Source: Melioribacter roseus (GTDB lineage: Bacteria > Bacteroidota > Ignavibacteria > Ignavibacteriales > Melioribacteraceae). Taken from it: 33,577 bases of DNA. The stretch's first letter is position 1. Each line of letters opens with the position of its first letter. Shown here in pieces: positions 9,491 to 19,083 of this stretch. Under the pieces are notes generated by a model, which was not told where the DNA came from, searched no databases, and saw only the letters and a program-made list of their open reading frames with translations. The position numbers were made by a program, and so were the translations under genes. Location: NCBI GenBank assembly GCA_020723165.1, contig DYJK01000031.1:1-33577 (forward strand), given 5' to 3'.

Positions 9491-10573
9491 ATGAAAAAAA
9501 CAAAATTTTACTCGATTCATGAAAAGTTAGGCGCAAAGATTGTTGATTTTGCCGGGTTCAAAATGCCGGTTCAATATTCATCAATAATTGCAGAACACAA
9601 AGCGGTTAGAACCAGTGTTGGTGTATTTGATGTTTCCCACATGGGTGAGATATTCATACGCGGTAGTAAAGCTCTCGATTTTGTTCAGCATATTACTGTG
9701 AATGATGCATCGCTGCTTACAGACGGTAGAGTACAATACTCTGCTATGTGCTATAATGACGGAGGAATAGTTGATGACCTACTTGTCTACCGCATAAATG
9801 CGAACGAATTTATGCTGGTTGTTAATGCATCAAATAAAGATAAAGACTATGCCTGGATGAAAGAGAACAATATTTTTGATGTTGATATAGTTGATGAAAG
9901 TGATGACTACTCATTGCTTGCTGTTCAAGGGCCGAAATCGAAAAATGCTATTGAAAAAATTTGCAATAAACCTTTGAACCTTGAGTATTATCACTTCTTC
10001 TTTGCAACGGTTGCCGGAGTAGATATGTTGGTTTCCAGGACCGGTTACACGGGCGAACTAGGGTTTGAATTATATTTTAAAGGTGATGAAGCAATTGCAG
10101 AAAAAGTTTGGAATTCGCTTTTTGATGCCGAGAAAGAATTTGATATTCAGCCGGTTGGTCTTGGTGCACGAGATTCTCTCCGTTTGGAAATGGGCTACTG
10201 TTTATATGGTAACGATATTGATCAAACAACTAATCCTTTAGAAGCCGGTCTTGGATGGATTACTAAACTTAAAAAAACATCATTCATCGCTAAAGATGTT
10301 TTGGTCAAGGTGAAAGAAGAAGGTTTAAAAAGAAAGTTAGTACCGATGGTATCGGATGAAAAAGCATTTCCGCGTCACGGTTATGATTTATCGGTAAACG
10401 GTACCAATGTAGGTCACATTACAAGCGGTACTGTAAGCCCGGTACTTGAAAAGGCTATTGCACTTGGTTATGTTAAAACCGAATTTGCAAGGGAAGGAAA
10501 TCAAATAAACTTTTTAATACGCGGGAAAGAAGTACCGGCGGTTGTAACTAAATTACCTTTTGTGAAAAATTGA
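9491..10573 (+). CDS. gcvT: Glycine cleavage system T protein (aminomethyltransferase)
   Basis: GcvT moves the methylene group from the aminomethyl-lipoyl H protein to tetrahydrofolate and releases ammonia. The 360-residue length is typical. It shows GAKIVDFAGFKMPVQY, GVFDVSHMGEI, YNDGGIVDDLLVYR, SRTGYTGELGFEL and LGARDSLRLEMGYCLYGND, all hallmark GcvT segments. The C-terminal domain has GYDLSVNGTNVGHITSGTVSP. AGAGG lies upstream at 9475-9479, a little far from the ATG. The other glycine cleavage genes are not in this window. The comB-like gene follows after one base, which suggests cotranscription with it. Confidence 0.96.
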   Translation: MKKTKFYSIHEKLGAKIVDFAGFKMPVQYSSIIAEHKAVRTSVGVFDVSHMGEIFIRGSKALDFVQHITVNDASLLTDGRVQYSAMCYNDGGIVDDLLVYRINANEFMLVVNASNKDKDYAWMKENNIFDVDIVDESDDYSLLAVQGPKSKNAIEKICNKPLNLEYYHFFFATVAGVDMLVSRTGYTGELGFELYFKGDEAIAEKVWNSLFDAEKEFDIQPVGLGARDSLRLEMGYCLYGNDIDQTTNPLEAGLGWITKLKKTSFIAKDVLVKVKEEGLKRKLVPMVSDEKAFPRHGYDLSVNGTNVGHITSGTVSPVLEKAIALGYVKTEFAREGNQINFLIRGKEVPAVVTKLPFVKN

Positions 10574-10574
10574 T

Positions 10575-11312
10575 ATGAAAATTAATGTACTAACTTCAAA
10601 TATTAGTTTTGATGAACTCTATTTTACCGGCAAGACGTGTGTGGTAATTGATGTTCTGCGTGCATCAACTGTGATTGTAAATGCACTTGCTAACGGTGCC
10701 AAGGAAATTATACCGGTCGGCACTGTTGATTTTGCTATGAAAGTTTCCGGGGATGCTTTTAGAAGCCAGACATTACTTGGCGGCGAACGGAATACAAAAA
10801 AAGTTGAAGGATTTAATCTTGGTAATTCTCCGCTTGAATATACACCTGAAATTGTTAATGGTAAATCAATCATTCATTATACTACAAACGGTTCCAAATC
10901 AATTGTTAAAGCTAAGTTTGCAGAAAATCTATTCATCGCTTGCTTCAATAATCTTACTGCCGTAGTAGAACATATGAACAAACTCGGAAAAGATTTTGAA
11001 ATTATATGTGCCGGTAACAACGGTTCCTTGAATATGGAAGATTCTGTTTGTGCCGGTAAAATGATCTTTGAAATCCAGAAAAGGAAAAAAGATTTGGTAC
11101 TGTCGGATTCTTCAAATGCTTGTTTAATCATGTACAAAACTTTTTCAAAAAGTATTTTGAAAATGCTTAAAAGCACGGAACATGGTAAACTACTTATAGA
11201 AAATGGATTTGTTGATGATATAAAAGAATGTGCTAAATTAGATGCCACAGATATAATTCCGTACTTCAGTTCCGGAGTTATAAAAAAGCTTGAATTAAAT
11301 AATTCTGCATAA
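10575..11312 (+). CDS. comB: 2-phosphosulfolactate phosphatase family protein (ComB-like)
   Basis: ComB removes phosphate from 2-phosphosulfolactate. This is a step in coenzyme M synthesis in methanogens, but homologues occur in many bacteria that make no coenzyme M. The 245 residues have the normal length and carry the family blocks CVVIDVLRASTVIVNAL, GGERNTKKVEGFNLGNSP, HYTTNGSKSI and CAGNNGSLNMEDSVCAGK. It starts one base after gcvT and ends 16 bases before ftsK. No other sulfolactate-pathway gene is visible, so the true substrate in this organism is open. The family call is firm and the physiological role is not. Confidence 0.88.
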   Translation: MKINVLTSNISFDELYFTGKTCVVIDVLRASTVIVNALANGAKEIIPVGTVDFAMKVSGDAFRSQTLLGGERNTKKVEGFNLGNSPLEYTPEIVNGKSIIHYTTNGSKSIVKAKFAENLFIACFNNLTAVVEHMNKLGKDFEIICAGNNGSLNMEDSVCAGKMIFEIQKRKKDLVLSDSSNACLIMYKTFSKSILKMLKSTEHGKLLIENGFVDDIKECAKLDATDIIPYFSSGVIKKLELNNSA

Positions 11313-11328
11313 GAGTAAATTTCGGATA

Positions 11329-13818
11329 ATGGCAAAGAAAAATAATCATAAAGAAACTGCTACCTCCGCATCAGAAGAAAAATTCTTTGTTATTTCGCCT
11401 CGCAAAAAGAAAAAACTTCTCGGAATATTTTTAATAGTATTTGCACTTTTAATATTATTAAGTATACTTTCTTATTCACGATCGGATGAATCATCCTTTA
11501 GTTATCGCTTTACCGATCTATTTAACATTTTTACCCAAAATGCAGAGATAAAGGAAAAGGCTGCCGGCACTCATAACTGGCTCGGTATTTTCGGCGCTTA
11601 TATTTCTTATTTCTTTATCCATTCTACATTAGGTTACTTATCGATTGTGTTCCCGGTAATTATGTTTATATGGGGATACACTGCATTAAAAGGTGAAAAC
11701 AGCAGACTTGCAATTTATATTACCAACTTTTTATTGGTGATGGGAATATTGATAGCAACCTTTTTCGGGATGGTCCGCTATACTCCTGAGTTAAATTTAT
11801 TTGCAGATGTTTATGAACTTTCGGGCAACATTGGGTTGTTCCTGGGGACTGCCATCAGCCGCTTATTGGGCGGTTTAGGAAGTATAATTTTTCTATCGGC
11901 TGCGATACTTGTAACATTAATTATTGCTTTTGATTTTAAATTGAGTTGGATACTTGGATTCCTAAAAAGGTTGTTTAAGGAAGGGGATTCTGAAGTAAGT
12001 GATATTACAATAAAAACACCAGAAGATGAAAGGTTGGATGATAATCTTGCTAAGATTAAGAATTTAAGAGATGGGTCAAGACTTAAATCATTATTTAAAG
12101 ATAAAGATGATGAAGAAATTGAAGAAGAAGCTGATAAAGAACTTGAGACTAAAATCAGGATAGTCAAAAAAGATGAACCTGAAAAAATAATTGCTGCCGA
12201 TAATCTTTATGATGAAACATCTAAAGCGAAAAAACCTGAGACTAAACAACATAAACCCAAAGTAGATGAAGAAGATCTTCCGGCTGTTGATAAAGAGGAA
12301 GAATCTAAATTTCCGGAACAATGGGAAGAAGAAATTGATTACACCCCTCCTAAATTGGAATTATTAACCCCGGCAGATGACGAAGAAGTGAAAATTCATG
12401 AAAGCGAGTTGAAACGAAATGCAGAATTACTCAAAGAAAAACTTGCTCTGTTCGATATACTAATTGAAGACATTACCGTAACACCGGGACCGGTAGTTAC
12501 ATTATATGAGATAGTACCGGCGCCGGGTGTAAAAATTTCGAGAATAGTTAGTCTTGAACATGATATTGCTCTTGCACTTGCTGCAAGGGGAATTAGAATA
12601 ATTGCGCCGATACCGGGTAAGAGTGCGATTGGTGTTGAAATTCCGAATGCACAAGCTTCATTGGTAAGGGCACGTTCGGTGATTGCAAAACTAAAAGATA
12701 CAAAAGCAGAATTGCCGCTTGCATTGGGCAAAACAATTTCGGGTGATGTTTATATAACCGACCTTGCAAAGATGCCTCACATGCTTATTGCCGGTTCTAC
12801 CGGTTCGGGTAAAAGTGTCGGCATAAACATGATTATAAACAGCTTGATTTATGCCAAACATCCATCAGATATAAAATTTGTAATTATTGATCCTAAGAAA
12901 ATTGAATTATCATTCTATAAAAAACTTAATAAACACTTTTTAGCCGTATCGCCTGATCTGGAAGAAGAAATTATTACAAATCCTCAGAATGCTTTGCTCT
13001 CTTTGAAAGCCGTAGAATACGAAATGGAAAGGAGGTATGATAAGCTTGCTAAAATAGGTGTGCGTAATATTGTAGACTATAACAAAAAAGTATCGAATCC
13101 CAAAACACGTCCTAAAGATACCGAGGAAATGAAACACTATAAGATGCCGTACATAATAATTGTAATAGATGAACTTGCCGATTTAATGATTACTTCCGGC
13201 AAAGAGGTGGAAGAACCGATTGCACGTCTTGCACAACTTGCTAGAGCTGTTGGCATCCATTTAATACTAGCAACACAGCGCCCATCTGTTAACGTAATAA
13301 CCGGTGTGATAAAAGCTAACTTCAGCGCACGTGTTGCATACCAGGTAGCAACAAAGATTGATTCAAGAACAATTCTTGATATGAACGGTGCGGAACAATT
13401 ACTTGGCAGCGGAGATATGCTCTTCTTACCCGGTGGGATGCCGAAACCGATTCGTATTCAAAATGCTTTTATTTCGACTGAGGAAGTAGAAAAGATTACA
13501 AACTTCATTTATGTACAGAAAGGTTTTTCAAAGCGGTATTTCTTGCCCTCAATGTTCGAAAAAAGAAAAGCAGATATGGGCGATTTTCTCTCCGACCTTG
13601 ACCCGATGTTTGAAGAAGCCGCACGTGTTGTTGTACGCCATCAGCAAGGATCGGTATCGCTGCTGCAAAGAAGATTGAAACTTGGTTATTCGAGAGCCGC
13701 AAGAATAGTTGACCAGCTAGAACAAGCCGGTATCGTTGGCCCATCGGAAGGCAGTAAAGCAAGAGAAGTTATTGTTGATAGTGAAGAACAGTTGGAAACA
13801 ATTTTAAGATCTCTATAA
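11329..13818 (+). CDS. ftsK: DNA translocase FtsK/SpoIIIE
   Basis: FtsK is a septum-anchored, hexameric motor that pumps the chromosome ends apart and activates Xer recombination at dif. The 829 residues show about four or five N-terminal membrane segments (residues 25-205). A charged Lys/Glu-rich linker spans about 215-345. The motor has Walker A GSTGSGKS at 489-496 and Walker B IIVIDELADLM with Asp614. The winged-helix gamma domain covers about 765-829, including SVSLLQRRLKLGYSRAARI. The gamma domain reads polar guide sequences in the family. lolA begins directly after the stop codon. A XerC/D recombinase is encoded at 30361. Confidence 0.97.
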   Translation: MAKKNNHKETATSASEEKFFVISPRKKKKLLGIFLIVFALLILLSILSYSRSDESSFSYRFTDLFNIFTQNAEIKEKAAGTHNWLGIFGAYISYFFIHSTLGYLSIVFPVIMFIWGYTALKGENSRLAIYITNFLLVMGILIATFFGMVRYTPELNLFADVYELSGNIGLFLGTAISRLLGGLGSIIFLSAAILVTLIIAFDFKLSWILGFLKRLFKEGDSEVSDITIKTPEDERLDDNLAKIKNLRDGSRLKSLFKDKDDEEIEEEADKELETKIRIVKKDEPEKIIAADNLYDETSKAKKPETKQHKPKVDEEDLPAVDKEEESKFPEQWEEEIDYTPPKLELLTPADDEEVKIHESELKRNAELLKEKLALFDILIEDITVTPGPVVTLYEIVPAPGVKISRIVSLEHDIALALAARGIRIIAPIPGKSAIGVEIPNAQASLVRARSVIAKLKDTKAELPLALGKTISGDVYITDLAKMPHMLIAGSTGSGKSVGINMIINSLIYAKHPSDIKFVIIDPKKIELSFYKKLNKHFLAVSPDLEEEIITNPQNALLSLKAVEYEMERRYDKLAKIGVRNIVDYNKKVSNPKTRPKDTEEMKHYKMPYIIIVIDELADLMITSGKEVEEPIARLAQLARAVGIHLILATQRPSVNVITGVIKANFSARVAYQVATKIDSRTILDMNGAEQLLGSGDMLFLPGGMPKPIRIQNAFISTEEVEKITNFIYVQKGFSKRYFLPSMFEKRKADMGDFLSDLDPMFEEAARVVVRHQQGSVSLLQRRLKLGYSRAARIVDQLEQAGIVGPSEGSKAREVIVDSEEQLETILRSL

Positions 13819-14433
13819 ATGATTGCAAATTTTATTACTATCCTATTCCTATTTGTTTACAATTATTCCGTTCAATCCGGGAATGAACTGTTAAAACGAA
13901 TTCAAAATGAGTTTAGATCATTCGAGAATTTCAGTGCACAATTCACACAGACTATTTATGATGAACAAGGAAAAACTACCGGTAGAACATCCGGCAAGTT
14001 TACTTATAAGAAAAAAAACAAATTTATTGTTGAGCTGAAAAATTCATCGATTGTTTCTAACGGTGAAACTATTTGGAATTATGATAAAAAACTTAAACGA
14101 GTCGTGATAAGCTATTTTGATGATGAACCGACCTCTTTTTCTTTAGACCGATTTGTTTTTGATTACCCGGCACTATGTAAAATCCGGAGTGTAAAAATTG
14201 ATGAATCAAACAAGCAGCTTTTAGAACTTATCCCCAAGGATGAAAATTTAAATTTCAAGAGCATAAAAATTTGGGTCGACGAAAGCTATTTCATAAATAA
14301 GCTGGAAATTGTAGATTTAAGTGATCTCAAATTCACTATACAAATTAGCGACGTAAAGAGAAATCAGGATATTTCTGATTCAAAGTTTACATTCTATCCG
14401 CCAAAAGGGATACAAATTATTGATCTCCGGTAA
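13819..14433 (+). CDS. lolA: Outer membrane lipoprotein carrier LolA-like
   Basis: LolA shuttles lipoproteins across the periplasm from the inner to the outer membrane. The 204-residue protein has a short hydrophobic N-terminus (residues 2-17) that can act as a signal peptide. The family pattern LLKRIQNEFRSFENFSAQFTQTIYDEQGK follows. Next come GKFTYKKKNKFIVE and SNGETIWNYDKKLKRVVI, the half-barrel strands typical of LolA in Bacteroidota. The ATG abuts the ftsK stop with no spacer. The ftsK-lolA order is common in Bacteroidota. Outside that lineage similar proteins are listed under the DUF4292/LolA-like group, so exact orthology is slightly uncertain. Confidence 0.88.
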   Translation: MIANFITILFLFVYNYSVQSGNELLKRIQNEFRSFENFSAQFTQTIYDEQGKTTGRTSGKFTYKKKNKFIVELKNSSIVSNGETIWNYDKKLKRVVISYFDDEPTSFSLDRFVFDYPALCKIRSVKIDESNKQLLELIPKDENLNFKSIKIWVDESYFINKLEIVDLSDLKFTIQISDVKRNQDISDSKFTFYPPKGIQIIDLR

Positions 14434-15490
14434 TAAATATAATTCTATTAGAAAACTTGGGCGCTATTTATTGCCGGTTCTATTCACATTTGTATTTTTA
14501 TTCCTCGCATTTAGAAATATTGATCTGGCAAAGTCTATTAGAATAATTACACAGTCATCTTTAATCTGGCTGGTTATTTATGTCTTTGTATTTTATCTGT
14601 CGCATTATATTCGTGTAATTCGGTGGAAAGCGATTATCAAACCGATTAAACCTAACACATCGCAATTGCATTTGTTTGGTGCTGTAATGATTGGTTACGG
14701 CGTTAATTGTGTCATTCCCCGTTTAGGTGAAATATACCGCGGTATGTTTTTAGGTAAGTGGGAAGGACTTTCAAGGACAAGTATGATCGGGACGGTTATC
14801 ATAGAAAGAATAATAGATATTTTATTTTTTGCGTTTGCCTCATTAATTAGCGTACTGCTTTTCCCGGGTGATCTATTCGAAGAAATTTCGTGGTTAAAAA
14901 CATCTTTAATAATCGGGTTCACTTTTATAATACTTTTTTTCGTGTCTTTGATGTTGATGGTGAAGTTTGAGAAAAAATTTTCTAACTCATTGATAAATAT
15001 TGTTTCAAAATTCAGTAAAACAATCAGCTCAAAATTATACGATCTTTTCTCAACTTTGATTGATGGTATCTCCACCATTAGAAATTTTAAAAGTATATTA
15101 ATAATAGTTTCGTTAACGATTATCATGTTGTTAACATATGCACTGAATGCGTATGTTGGATTTTATATGCTTGGCTTAGAAAAAGAAGTGGGTGTTAGTT
15201 TTATTATGGCATGGGTATTAATGACGATCAGTTCTTATGGAGTTGTAATCCCTACACCGGGTGGAACGGGTTCTTATCATATAATAGCGATTTTAGTTTT
15301 AACCCAGCTCTATAATTTTAGCAGTGAAATTAGTGCTGCTTATGCATTACTTACCCATCTTATCTCGTATATTATTTTTATTGGAACTACTCTCATAATT
15401 ATTTTGGTTATTAATCGGATAAGGGTAAAAAACGGTTTTAAAAGTGAGAATTTTATCTCTGTCTTTAATATTAACTCGGAAACAAAATGA
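14420..15490 (+). CDS. Flippase-like membrane protein (UPF0104 / lysylphosphatidylglycerol synthase TM family)
   Basis: A 356-residue polytopic membrane protein with about eight hydrophobic helices. It resembles the transmembrane domain of lysylphosphatidylglycerol synthase (AglD/UPF0104). Supporting motifs are YIRVIRWKAIIKP, the conserved NCVIPRLGEIYRG, and PTPGGTGSYH near the C-terminus. No soluble aminoacyl-transferase domain is present, so it is the flippase-like part only. The substrate is unknown; members have been linked to lipid or glycolipid translocation. The start is a TTG at 14420, overlapping lolA by 14 bases. The next in-frame TTG is 17 codons in, and the first ATG would remove two helices. 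The 3' end overlaps the next gene in ATGA. Confidence 0.82.
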   Translation: MISGNKYNSIRKLGRYLLPVLFTFVFLFLAFRNIDLAKSIRIITQSSLIWLVIYVFVFYLSHYIRVIRWKAIIKPIKPNTSQLHLFGAVMIGYGVNCVIPRLGEIYRGMFLGKWEGLSRTSMIGTVIIERIIDILFFAFASLISVLLFPGDLFEEISWLKTSLIIGFTFIILFFVSLMLMVKFEKKFSNSLINIVSKFSKTISSKLYDLFSTLIDGISTIRNFKSILIIVSLTIIMLLTYALNAYVGFYMLGLEKEVGVSFIMAWVLMTISSYGVVIPTPGGTGSYHIIAILVLTQLYNFSSEISAAYALLTHLISYIIFIGTTLIIILVINRIRVKNGFKSENFISVFNINSETK

Positions 15491-16128
15491 GAAAATATAT
15501 TATTTACTTTTTTCTTGTACCGCTGTTTGTGATTAATGCACAGTGGGACCTAAGTATTTCTATGGGGTTGGATTTTAAATCTGCATCATCTTTCAGGGAT
15601 TATATCAATTCAGGATTTGCACCGGCTAATGATAAGCTTTCTACATTTTCCAGTTCGGTTAATTTTAACGGTGAGGCCGGTTATCAATTTACCGAAACAT
15701 TTCAGCTAGCACTTGAATACAGTTTATCTATTGATTCTTACAACACTTCAGTAGCCCCGGGTGGTGTGTATGATATTTCCTATAGTTCCCATCGACCTTC
15801 ATTGATCGGATATTATGTTATTAGTGGTGATGGTTATAAGTTCAAATTAGGCGGAGGTGTTGGTCCCAGGTTTATTTCGTTAGAAGAAAAAATTATTTCA
15901 TCGACTAATTACACAGCAAAAGGTTTTGGAGTTTTATTAAAAGCTGATGGGAATACTTTACTCGGTGGTAATTTATATGCACTAATTGGTTTTGATATTA
16001 GATATGATATGCCCGGTGATTTGAAATCCGGTGACGACACTTATATTCAAAATTACGGTAACGGAGAAAAAGTAAATTTAAATGCGTTATCATTCGGTAT
16101 TAAACTTGGGGTAGCATACTTATTATAG
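15487..16128 (+). CDS. Outer membrane beta-barrel protein, unknown function
   Basis: A 213-residue protein with a clear signal peptide: MRK, a hydrophobic core, then cleavage probably after VINA before QWDLS. The mature part alternates glycine-rich amphipathic strands such as GEAGYQFTETFQLALEYSLSI, YKFKLGGGVGPRFISL and NLYALIGFDIRYDM. It ends in a hydrophobic strand KLGVAYLL. This is the pattern of a small outer-membrane barrel of eight to ten strands. The ATG overlaps the preceding stop by four bases (ATGA), so it is coupled to the flippase-like gene. I do not recognise a specific family and assign no ligand. Confidence 0.75.
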   Translation: MRKYIIYFFLVPLFVINAQWDLSISMGLDFKSASSFRDYINSGFAPANDKLSTFSSSVNFNGEAGYQFTETFQLALEYSLSIDSYNTSVAPGGVYDISYSSHRPSLIGYYVISGDGYKFKLGGGVGPRFISLEEKIISSTNYTAKGFGVLLKADGNTLLGGNLYALIGFDIRYDMPGDLKSGDDTYIQNYGNGEKVNLNALSFGIKLGVAYLL

Positions 16129-16135
16129 GAGCCGT

Positions 16136-16984
16136 ATGAATATTTTTGAAGCTATTTTTCTGGGTATCATTCAAGGATTAACAGAATTTCTTCCAATAAG
16201 CAGTACCGGTCACTTAACTGTTGCCGGTAAACTGATGGGACTAATATCAACCGAGAATCCCGAAGAATGGACAGCTTTTATTGCAGTAATTCAACTCGGT
16301 ACTTTAGCTGCTGTATTAATTTATTTTTGGAATGACCTCTTCTATATTGTTAAAGATTTCTTAGCGGATAATCTATTCAAACCAAAAAAAATTGCAGATC
16401 AATCGCAAAATTCTAAGATGGGCTGGTTTTTAATTATTGCAACACTTCCGGTTGTTGTTATTGGGCTTTTGTTCAAAGATACAATTGAAGGCGTACTTAC
16501 AAAAAATCTTGTTGTTATTTCAATCAGTTTGATTGCTCTTGGCATAATTTTATTTATAGCAGAAAAGTTAGGTAAGTTTAATCGCGATCAAAAAGAAATT
16601 AATTGGTTCGATTCCCTTATAATCGGGTTAGCGCAGTCATTAGCTCTAATTCCCGGTTCCTCTCGTTCGGGAACTACAATAACTGCCGGATTATTTTTAG
16701 GATTCAGCCGCGAGACAGCAGCACGTTTTTCTTTTTTGATGAGTGTCCCGGCAGTATTCGCAAGCGGTCTGCTTCAGTTCTACCAATCACTCGAACAGCT
16801 TAATTTTAATAGCTCGATAAATTTAATAACTGCAACTATAGTCTCAGCAATAGTTGGCTATCTTTCTATAGAATTTTTGTTGAGATACTTACGAAAAAGA
16901 TCAGTTATGATTTTTGTAATTTATCGAATTGTTGTTGGTATTTTGATTCTACTTTTAATCTACAACGGGGTTATTCAATCATAG
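16136..16984 (+). CDS. uppP: Undecaprenyl-diphosphate phosphatase (UppP/BacA)
   Basis: UppP dephosphorylates undecaprenyl diphosphate to regenerate the lipid carrier for peptidoglycan and O-antigen, and it confers bacitracin tolerance. The 282 residues include the first signature [14 protein letters not shown] (residues 14-27) and the second signature [17 protein letters not shown] (about 172-188). Both contain the catalytic Glu, Ser, His and Arg residues, and about eight membrane helices surround them. The Shine-Dalgarno AGGAG at 16127-16131 overlaps the stop of the upstream barrel gene, which suggests coupled translation. Confidence 0.97.
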   Translation: MNIFEAIFLGIIQGLTEFLPISSTGHLTVAGKLMGLISTENPEEWTAFIAVIQLGTLAAVLIYFWNDLFYIVKDFLADNLFKPKKIADQSQNSKMGWFLIIATLPVVVIGLLFKDTIEGVLTKNLVVISISLIALGIILFIAEKLGKFNRDQKEINWFDSLIIGLAQSLALIPGSSRSGTTITAGLFLGFSRETAARFSFLMSVPAVFASGLLQFYQSLEQLNFNSSINLITATIVSAIVGYLSIEFLLRYLRKRSVMIFVIYRIVVGILILLLIYNGVIQS

Positions 16985-16997
16985 TCAGGGGAAATCA

Positions 16998-17612
16998 ATG
17001 AAAAAAAATATTCTGATATTATTATTTATGTTAGTTTTAATATCATGTAAATCAGGTGATAAAAATAAATCCGGGAACAATATAACAAAAGGAGCTAACG
17101 TGGATGAATTAATAGATTTGAAAAGTAATGAAATGCTTGTTGCAAAAATGTCAACAACAATGGGTGATATCGAAATCGAATTATACCCGTCTGATACACC
17201 CAAAACGGTTAAAAATTTTTTATCATTGGCAAATAAAGGATTTTATAATGGTGTAATATTTCATCGTGTAATAAAAAACTTTATGATCCAGGGCGGTGAT
17301 CCTACCGGAACGGGAAGGGGCGGTGCCAGCATTTATGGCGGACCATTTGAAGATGAATTCTCTGTTAATCTGCGCCATGATTCACCCGGAATTCTTTCTA
17401 TGGCAAATTCCGGACCTAACACAAATCAAAGTCAATTTTTTATAACGACTGTTGCAACTCCTTGGTTAGATGCAAGACATTCTATTTTTGGCAAAGTTAT
17501 CAAAGGGATGGATGTTGTTTATGCAATAAGTGAAGTCGAAACAAATCCGATGGATAAGCCTCTTCAAGATGTAGTAATGAAAAATGTTATCGTAGAGAAA
17601 CGTTCTAAATAA
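16998..17612 (+). CDS. Lipoprotein cyclophilin-type peptidyl-prolyl isomerase
   Basis: Cyclophilins catalyse cis-trans isomerisation of X-Pro bonds. The 204-residue product starts with a lipoprotein signal ([17 protein letters not shown]) with the lipid-attachment Cys17. A short polar tether follows, then the cyclophilin domain from about residue 52. Motifs are [45 protein letters not shown] with the catalytic Arg in [14 protein letters not shown], and [15 protein letters not shown]. It should act in the periplasm as a folding helper. Shine-Dalgarno-like AGGGGA precedes the ATG. The symporter gene follows after one base, which suggests cotranscription rather than shared function. Confidence 0.93.
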   Translation: MKKNILILLFMLVLISCKSGDKNKSGNNITKGANVDELIDLKSNEMLVAKMSTTMGDIEIELYPSDTPKTVKNFLSLANKGFYNGVIFHRVIKNFMIQGGDPTGTGRGGASIYGGPFEDEFSVNLRHDSPGILSMANSGPNTNQSQFFITTVATPWLDARHSIFGKVIKGMDVVYAISEVETNPMDKPLQDVVMKNVIVEKRSK

Positions 17613-17613
17613 A

Positions 17614-19083
17614 ATGAAGCAGAATGAATTTTTTACATCACGCTGGGGGCTAATATTATCTACACTTGGTATTGCAGTTGGCACCGGTAATATTTGGCGT
17701 TTCTCAAGAGTTGTAGCCCAAAATGGTGGAGGATCATTTTTAATTCCCTGGGTGATTTTTTTATTAATCTGGTCTGTACCTCTTATAATTGCTGAATTCG
17801 CTATAGGAAAATCTACACGCCTTGCACCTATTGGCGCTATAGCAAAAACAGCCGGTAGTAAATTTGGCTGGATGGGTGCTTTTATAACTTTTGTATCTAC
17901 AGCTATAATGTTTTATTATTCTGTTGTAACCGGCTGGTGTATTAGATATTTATTTTCTGCTGTCTCGGGAGATTTGTTCGATATAACAAATCATGTAAAC
18001 TATTGGAATGATTTTTCCTCGGGTAGCTTGCCTATTGTATTTCATTTAGTTGCAATGTCTTTTTGTGCTTTTGTGGTCTATAGAGGCATTGTCAACGGTG
18101 TCGAAAAAATAAACCGAATTTTTGTCTCCTCACTTTTGATTATCCTGGTTGTTCTATTACTTAGAGCAGTCACTTTACCGAATGCGTCTGAAGGATTAAA
18201 ATATTTTTTTACACCTGATTGGAATTATTTATTAGAGTATAAAGTTTGGTTGAATGCGTTAACACAAAACGCATGGGATACCGGTGCCGGGTGGGGATTG
18301 ATCTTGACGTATGCAATCTACATGAAAAAAAAGGAAGATATTTCTTTGAATGCTGCTTTAATCGGTTTTGGTAATAATTCAATTTCACTTCTTGCCGGTA
18401 TGATGATTTTCTCGACAGTATTTGCGTTAGGTGGTACAAATGCTATGAATCAAATATCGCAATCAGGTCCGGCTAATACCGGGATAACATTTATTTATCT
18501 TCCATTGTTATTTTCTAAAATGTCCGGCTCGGTTATCATTAATACGATTTTTGCCTCACTATTTTTTATAGCGCTTTCATTTGCTGCAATTACTTCATTA
18601 ATATCGATGATCGAATTGGCAACAAGAACTCTTATTGATTTTGGGATCGTGAGGAGAAAAGCAATTATTATTATTAGTGTCTCTGGCTTCCTTCTCGGAC
18701 TGCCATCGGCAATTGATATCAATTTCCTGATTAATCAAGACTGGGTATGGGGAGTCGGATTGATTCTAAGCGGGTTTTTTATTGCATTTTCAGTTACAAA
18801 GTACGGAGTTGATAAATTCCGAAATGAGATTATCAATGGATTGGGCAGTGATATTAAAATTGGTAAATGGTATAATTATGTAATTCAGTTTCTTGTGCCA
18901 TTACAAGCGGTTGCATTATTGTTATGGTGGCTTGTTTCTTCAACAACATGGGATCAGGAATGGTGGAACCCATTACATGCAGAAAATTTAGGAACATGCA
19001 TCGTACAGTGGTTTGTAATTTTATCTACATTTATTTTGAGTAATAAATTTTTAGTTAAATATACATTTAAGAATATTATATGA
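17614..19083 (+). CDS. Sodium-dependent transporter, NSS (SNF) family
   Basis: NSS symporters use the sodium gradient to import amino acids or related solutes. The 489-residue protein has about 11-12 hydrophobic helices. It shows the signature first helix SRWGLILSTLGIAVGTGNIWRFSRVVAQNGGGSFLIPW, corresponding to the unwound sodium and substrate site of LeuT-fold proteins. GWCIRYLF and NAWDTGAGWGLILTYA are further family features. The stop overlaps the start of a 38-residue MetS-like gene, the known small partner of the methionine/alanine importer MetP. That makes an amino-acid substrate such as methionine or alanine plausible, but it is not shown by sequence. Confidence 0.92.
   Translation: MKQNEFFTSRWGLILSTLGIAVGTGNIWRFSRVVAQNGGGSFLIPWVIFLLIWSVPLIIAEFAIGKSTRLAPIGAIAKTAGSKFGWMGAFITFVSTAIMFYYSVVTGWCIRYLFSAVSGDLFDITNHVNYWNDFSSGSLPIVFHLVAMSFCAFVVYRGIVNGVEKINRIFVSSLLIILVVLLLRAVTLPNASEGLKYFFTPDWNYLLEYKVWLNALTQNAWDTGAGWGLILTYAIYMKKKEDISLNAALIGFGNNSISLLAGMMIFSTVFALGGTNAMNQISQSGPANTGITFIYLPLLFSKMSGSVIINTIFASLFFIALSFAAITSLISMIELATRTLIDFGIVRRKAIIIISVSGFLLGLPSAIDINFLINQDWVWGVGLILSGFFIAFSVTKYGVDKFRNEIINGLGSDIKIGKWYNYVIQFLVPLQAVALLLWWLVSSTTWDQEWWNPLHAENLGTCIVQWFVILSTFILSNKFLVKYTFKNII

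Noticed and set aside
10877-11335. 152-codon open frame on the minus strand across comB
   Set aside because: It lies opposite a well-supported gene, shows no domain pattern, and is explained by codon usage of the + strand.
12091-12321. Minus-strand frame very rich in Phe and Ile opposite the ftsK linker
   Set aside because: It is the reverse complement of Lys/Glu/Asp codons in the charged linker.
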